Below are positions 63,564-63,954 of a stretch of 63,954 nt of DNA, one piece after another (within the stretch, counting starts at the first letter, position 1; every line of letters begins with the position of its first letter). This DNA comes from Bacteroidetes bacterium HGW-Bacteroidetes-7. Lineage in GTDB: Bacteria > Bacteroidota > Bacteroidia > Bacteroidales > UBA932. The notes beneath the pieces were generated by a model. It worked only from the letters and a program-made list of their open reading frames with translations. It had not been told where the DNA came from and did not search any database. Where the stretch lies: contig PHDA01000015.1 in NCBI GenBank assembly GCA_002842465.1, positions 1-63,954 on the forward strand, in the 5' to 3' direction. The translations under genes were made by a program, and so were the position numbers.

Positions 63564-63839
63564 ATGGCTAAAAATTTACTTGAAATTGAGCAGTTACTCC
63601 GGGAGGGTGAAATTGCAAAGGCTCATCAGGAGCTGGAAGAGTTTCTGAAAAGGGAACCTGAAAATGCTCAGGGTTGGTATCTGATGGGGGGAATTCTGAG
63701 GCGTGAACAGCAGTGGGGAGAGGCTATTAACGCGCTTAACAAGGCGAAGTTTCTGGATCCTGCGGGCCCTGCCGCCCATGCGATTGAGCACATTTACGAG
63801 ATTCTTCGTTTTCAGAACACTGATATGATGAACCCGTAA
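63564..63839 (+). CDS. Small tetratricopeptide-repeat protein
   Basis: A 91-residue, two- to three-repeat TPR-like protein (QLLREGEIAKAHQELEEFLK, then PENAQGWYLMGGILRREQQW and GEAINALNKAKFLDPAGPAA). ATG 63564 is used; a TTG is two codons earlier. No signal or enzyme motif. 6 nt after rnfA, so probably in the Rnf transcript; a role in complex assembly is possible but not shown. Confidence 0.8.
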   Translation: MAKNLLEIEQLLREGEIAKAHQELEEFLKREPENAQGWYLMGGILRREQQWGEAINALNKAKFLDPAGPAAHAIEHIYEILRFQNTDMMNP

Positions 63840-63862
63840 TTTTCATAATTTGTTCAGCGATC

Positions 63863-63954
63863 TGTCCAGCAACAGCAACGCAGTTTTTCTTAACGCTATT
63901 TTCTTCGGGTTTTTCCTGCCTGCGGAACTCCTCCCTTTGGTCGTCAAACAGTCC
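63863..63954. repeat. Dispersed palindromic repeat, type B, truncated by the window end
   Basis: The stretch GCAACGCAGTTTTTCTTAACGC (about 63871-63892, two pieces: GCAACGCAG and TTTTTCTTAACGC) matches the reverse complement of the right arm at 16776-16946. It is followed by the core at 63921-63954. The last 35 bases are identical to 14-48 and 440-474, and the sequence stops there. The left half of the unit is present, the right half is missing. No terminator hairpin for the Rnf operon was seen before it. Confidence 0.8.

Noticed and set aside
1-63954. Window as a circular replicon, because both ends share 35 bp
   Set aside because: The shared sequence is the core of a dispersed repeat also present at 440-474 and, diverged, at 16848-16880; flanking sequence differs at the two ends, and the content is chromosomal housekeeping.

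Overview
The window reads as a contig from an uncultured member of the Bacteroidota, most likely order Bacteroidales. The evidence is: ribosomal genes without Shine-Dalgarno sites, promoters with the Bacteroidota -7 box TAnnTTTG, families restricted to or typical of the phylum (DUF4270, DUF4294, DUF3098, DUF5686, GSCFA, six-bladed beta-propeller lipoprotein, single-domain GT5), a TonB receptor with the Bacteroidales-style basic N-terminal extension, and an rnfBCDGEA operon. Base composition is moderately AT-rich throughout, with no island of foreign composition. I see no tRNA, rRNA, IS element, phage gene, CRISPR array or recognisable defence system.

Layout. 1-755 is non-coding and repeat-rich. 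756-10036 (minus) holds a beta-propeller lipoprotein and an apparent operon of TonB receptor, metallo-hydrolase and two S9 peptidases, ended by a strong terminator. 10069-14398 (plus) has an M20 amidohydrolase, a secreted nitroreductase and a DUF5686 outer-membrane protein. 14391-16688 carries purN facing away from acpP-fabF. 17027-25108 covers DUF4270 and a glycogen-synthase-like protein (minus), then ftsX, DUF3098, uppP, an LpxH-like phosphatase, DUF4294, a Na+/glutamate symporter and a membrane dipeptidase. 25278-36090 is a spc-alpha ribosomal supercluster that begins at rplP and runs through secY, map, infA, rpoA and rplQ; the usual rpsJ-rpsC half is not upstream. 36340-50578 has a cysteine-synthase-like enzyme, a nucleoside transporter, tgt, lptG, a threonine dehydrogenase, queG, a GSCFA protein, HU, and a minus-strand alaS-lptF-fmt-thiN group. 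50677-63839 (plus) is a long run: two M23 peptidases, a MerR regulator, Nif3, a zinc-ribbon coiled coil, an aminotransferase, dnaB, DUF3108, RseC and the complete Rnf complex, then a small TPR protein.

How the parts fit. The first 12 kb looks like extracellular and periplasmic peptide use (S9 and M20 enzymes, TonB import), echoed by the M19 dipeptidase and glutamate symporter at 22.6-25.1 kb. Much of the rest is translation, envelope lipid and LPS export (uppP, LpxH-like, lptF, lptG), queuosine formation (tgt, queG) and ion-motive electron transport (Rnf). 

What stands out is a dispersed intergenic repeat with a conserved core of about 33 nt, seen four times with two different kinds of palindromic arm; both ends of the window lie in it, which suggests the contig was cut by assembly at this repeat. 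Other points worth a look are a structured spacer between rpsN and rpsH, the split ribosomal cluster, low-complexity tails on L5 and L17, a Tgt lacking the usual zinc cysteines, and a 68-bp tail-to-tail overlap of the LpxH-like gene with DUF4294. I did not find a convincing new multi-gene system.
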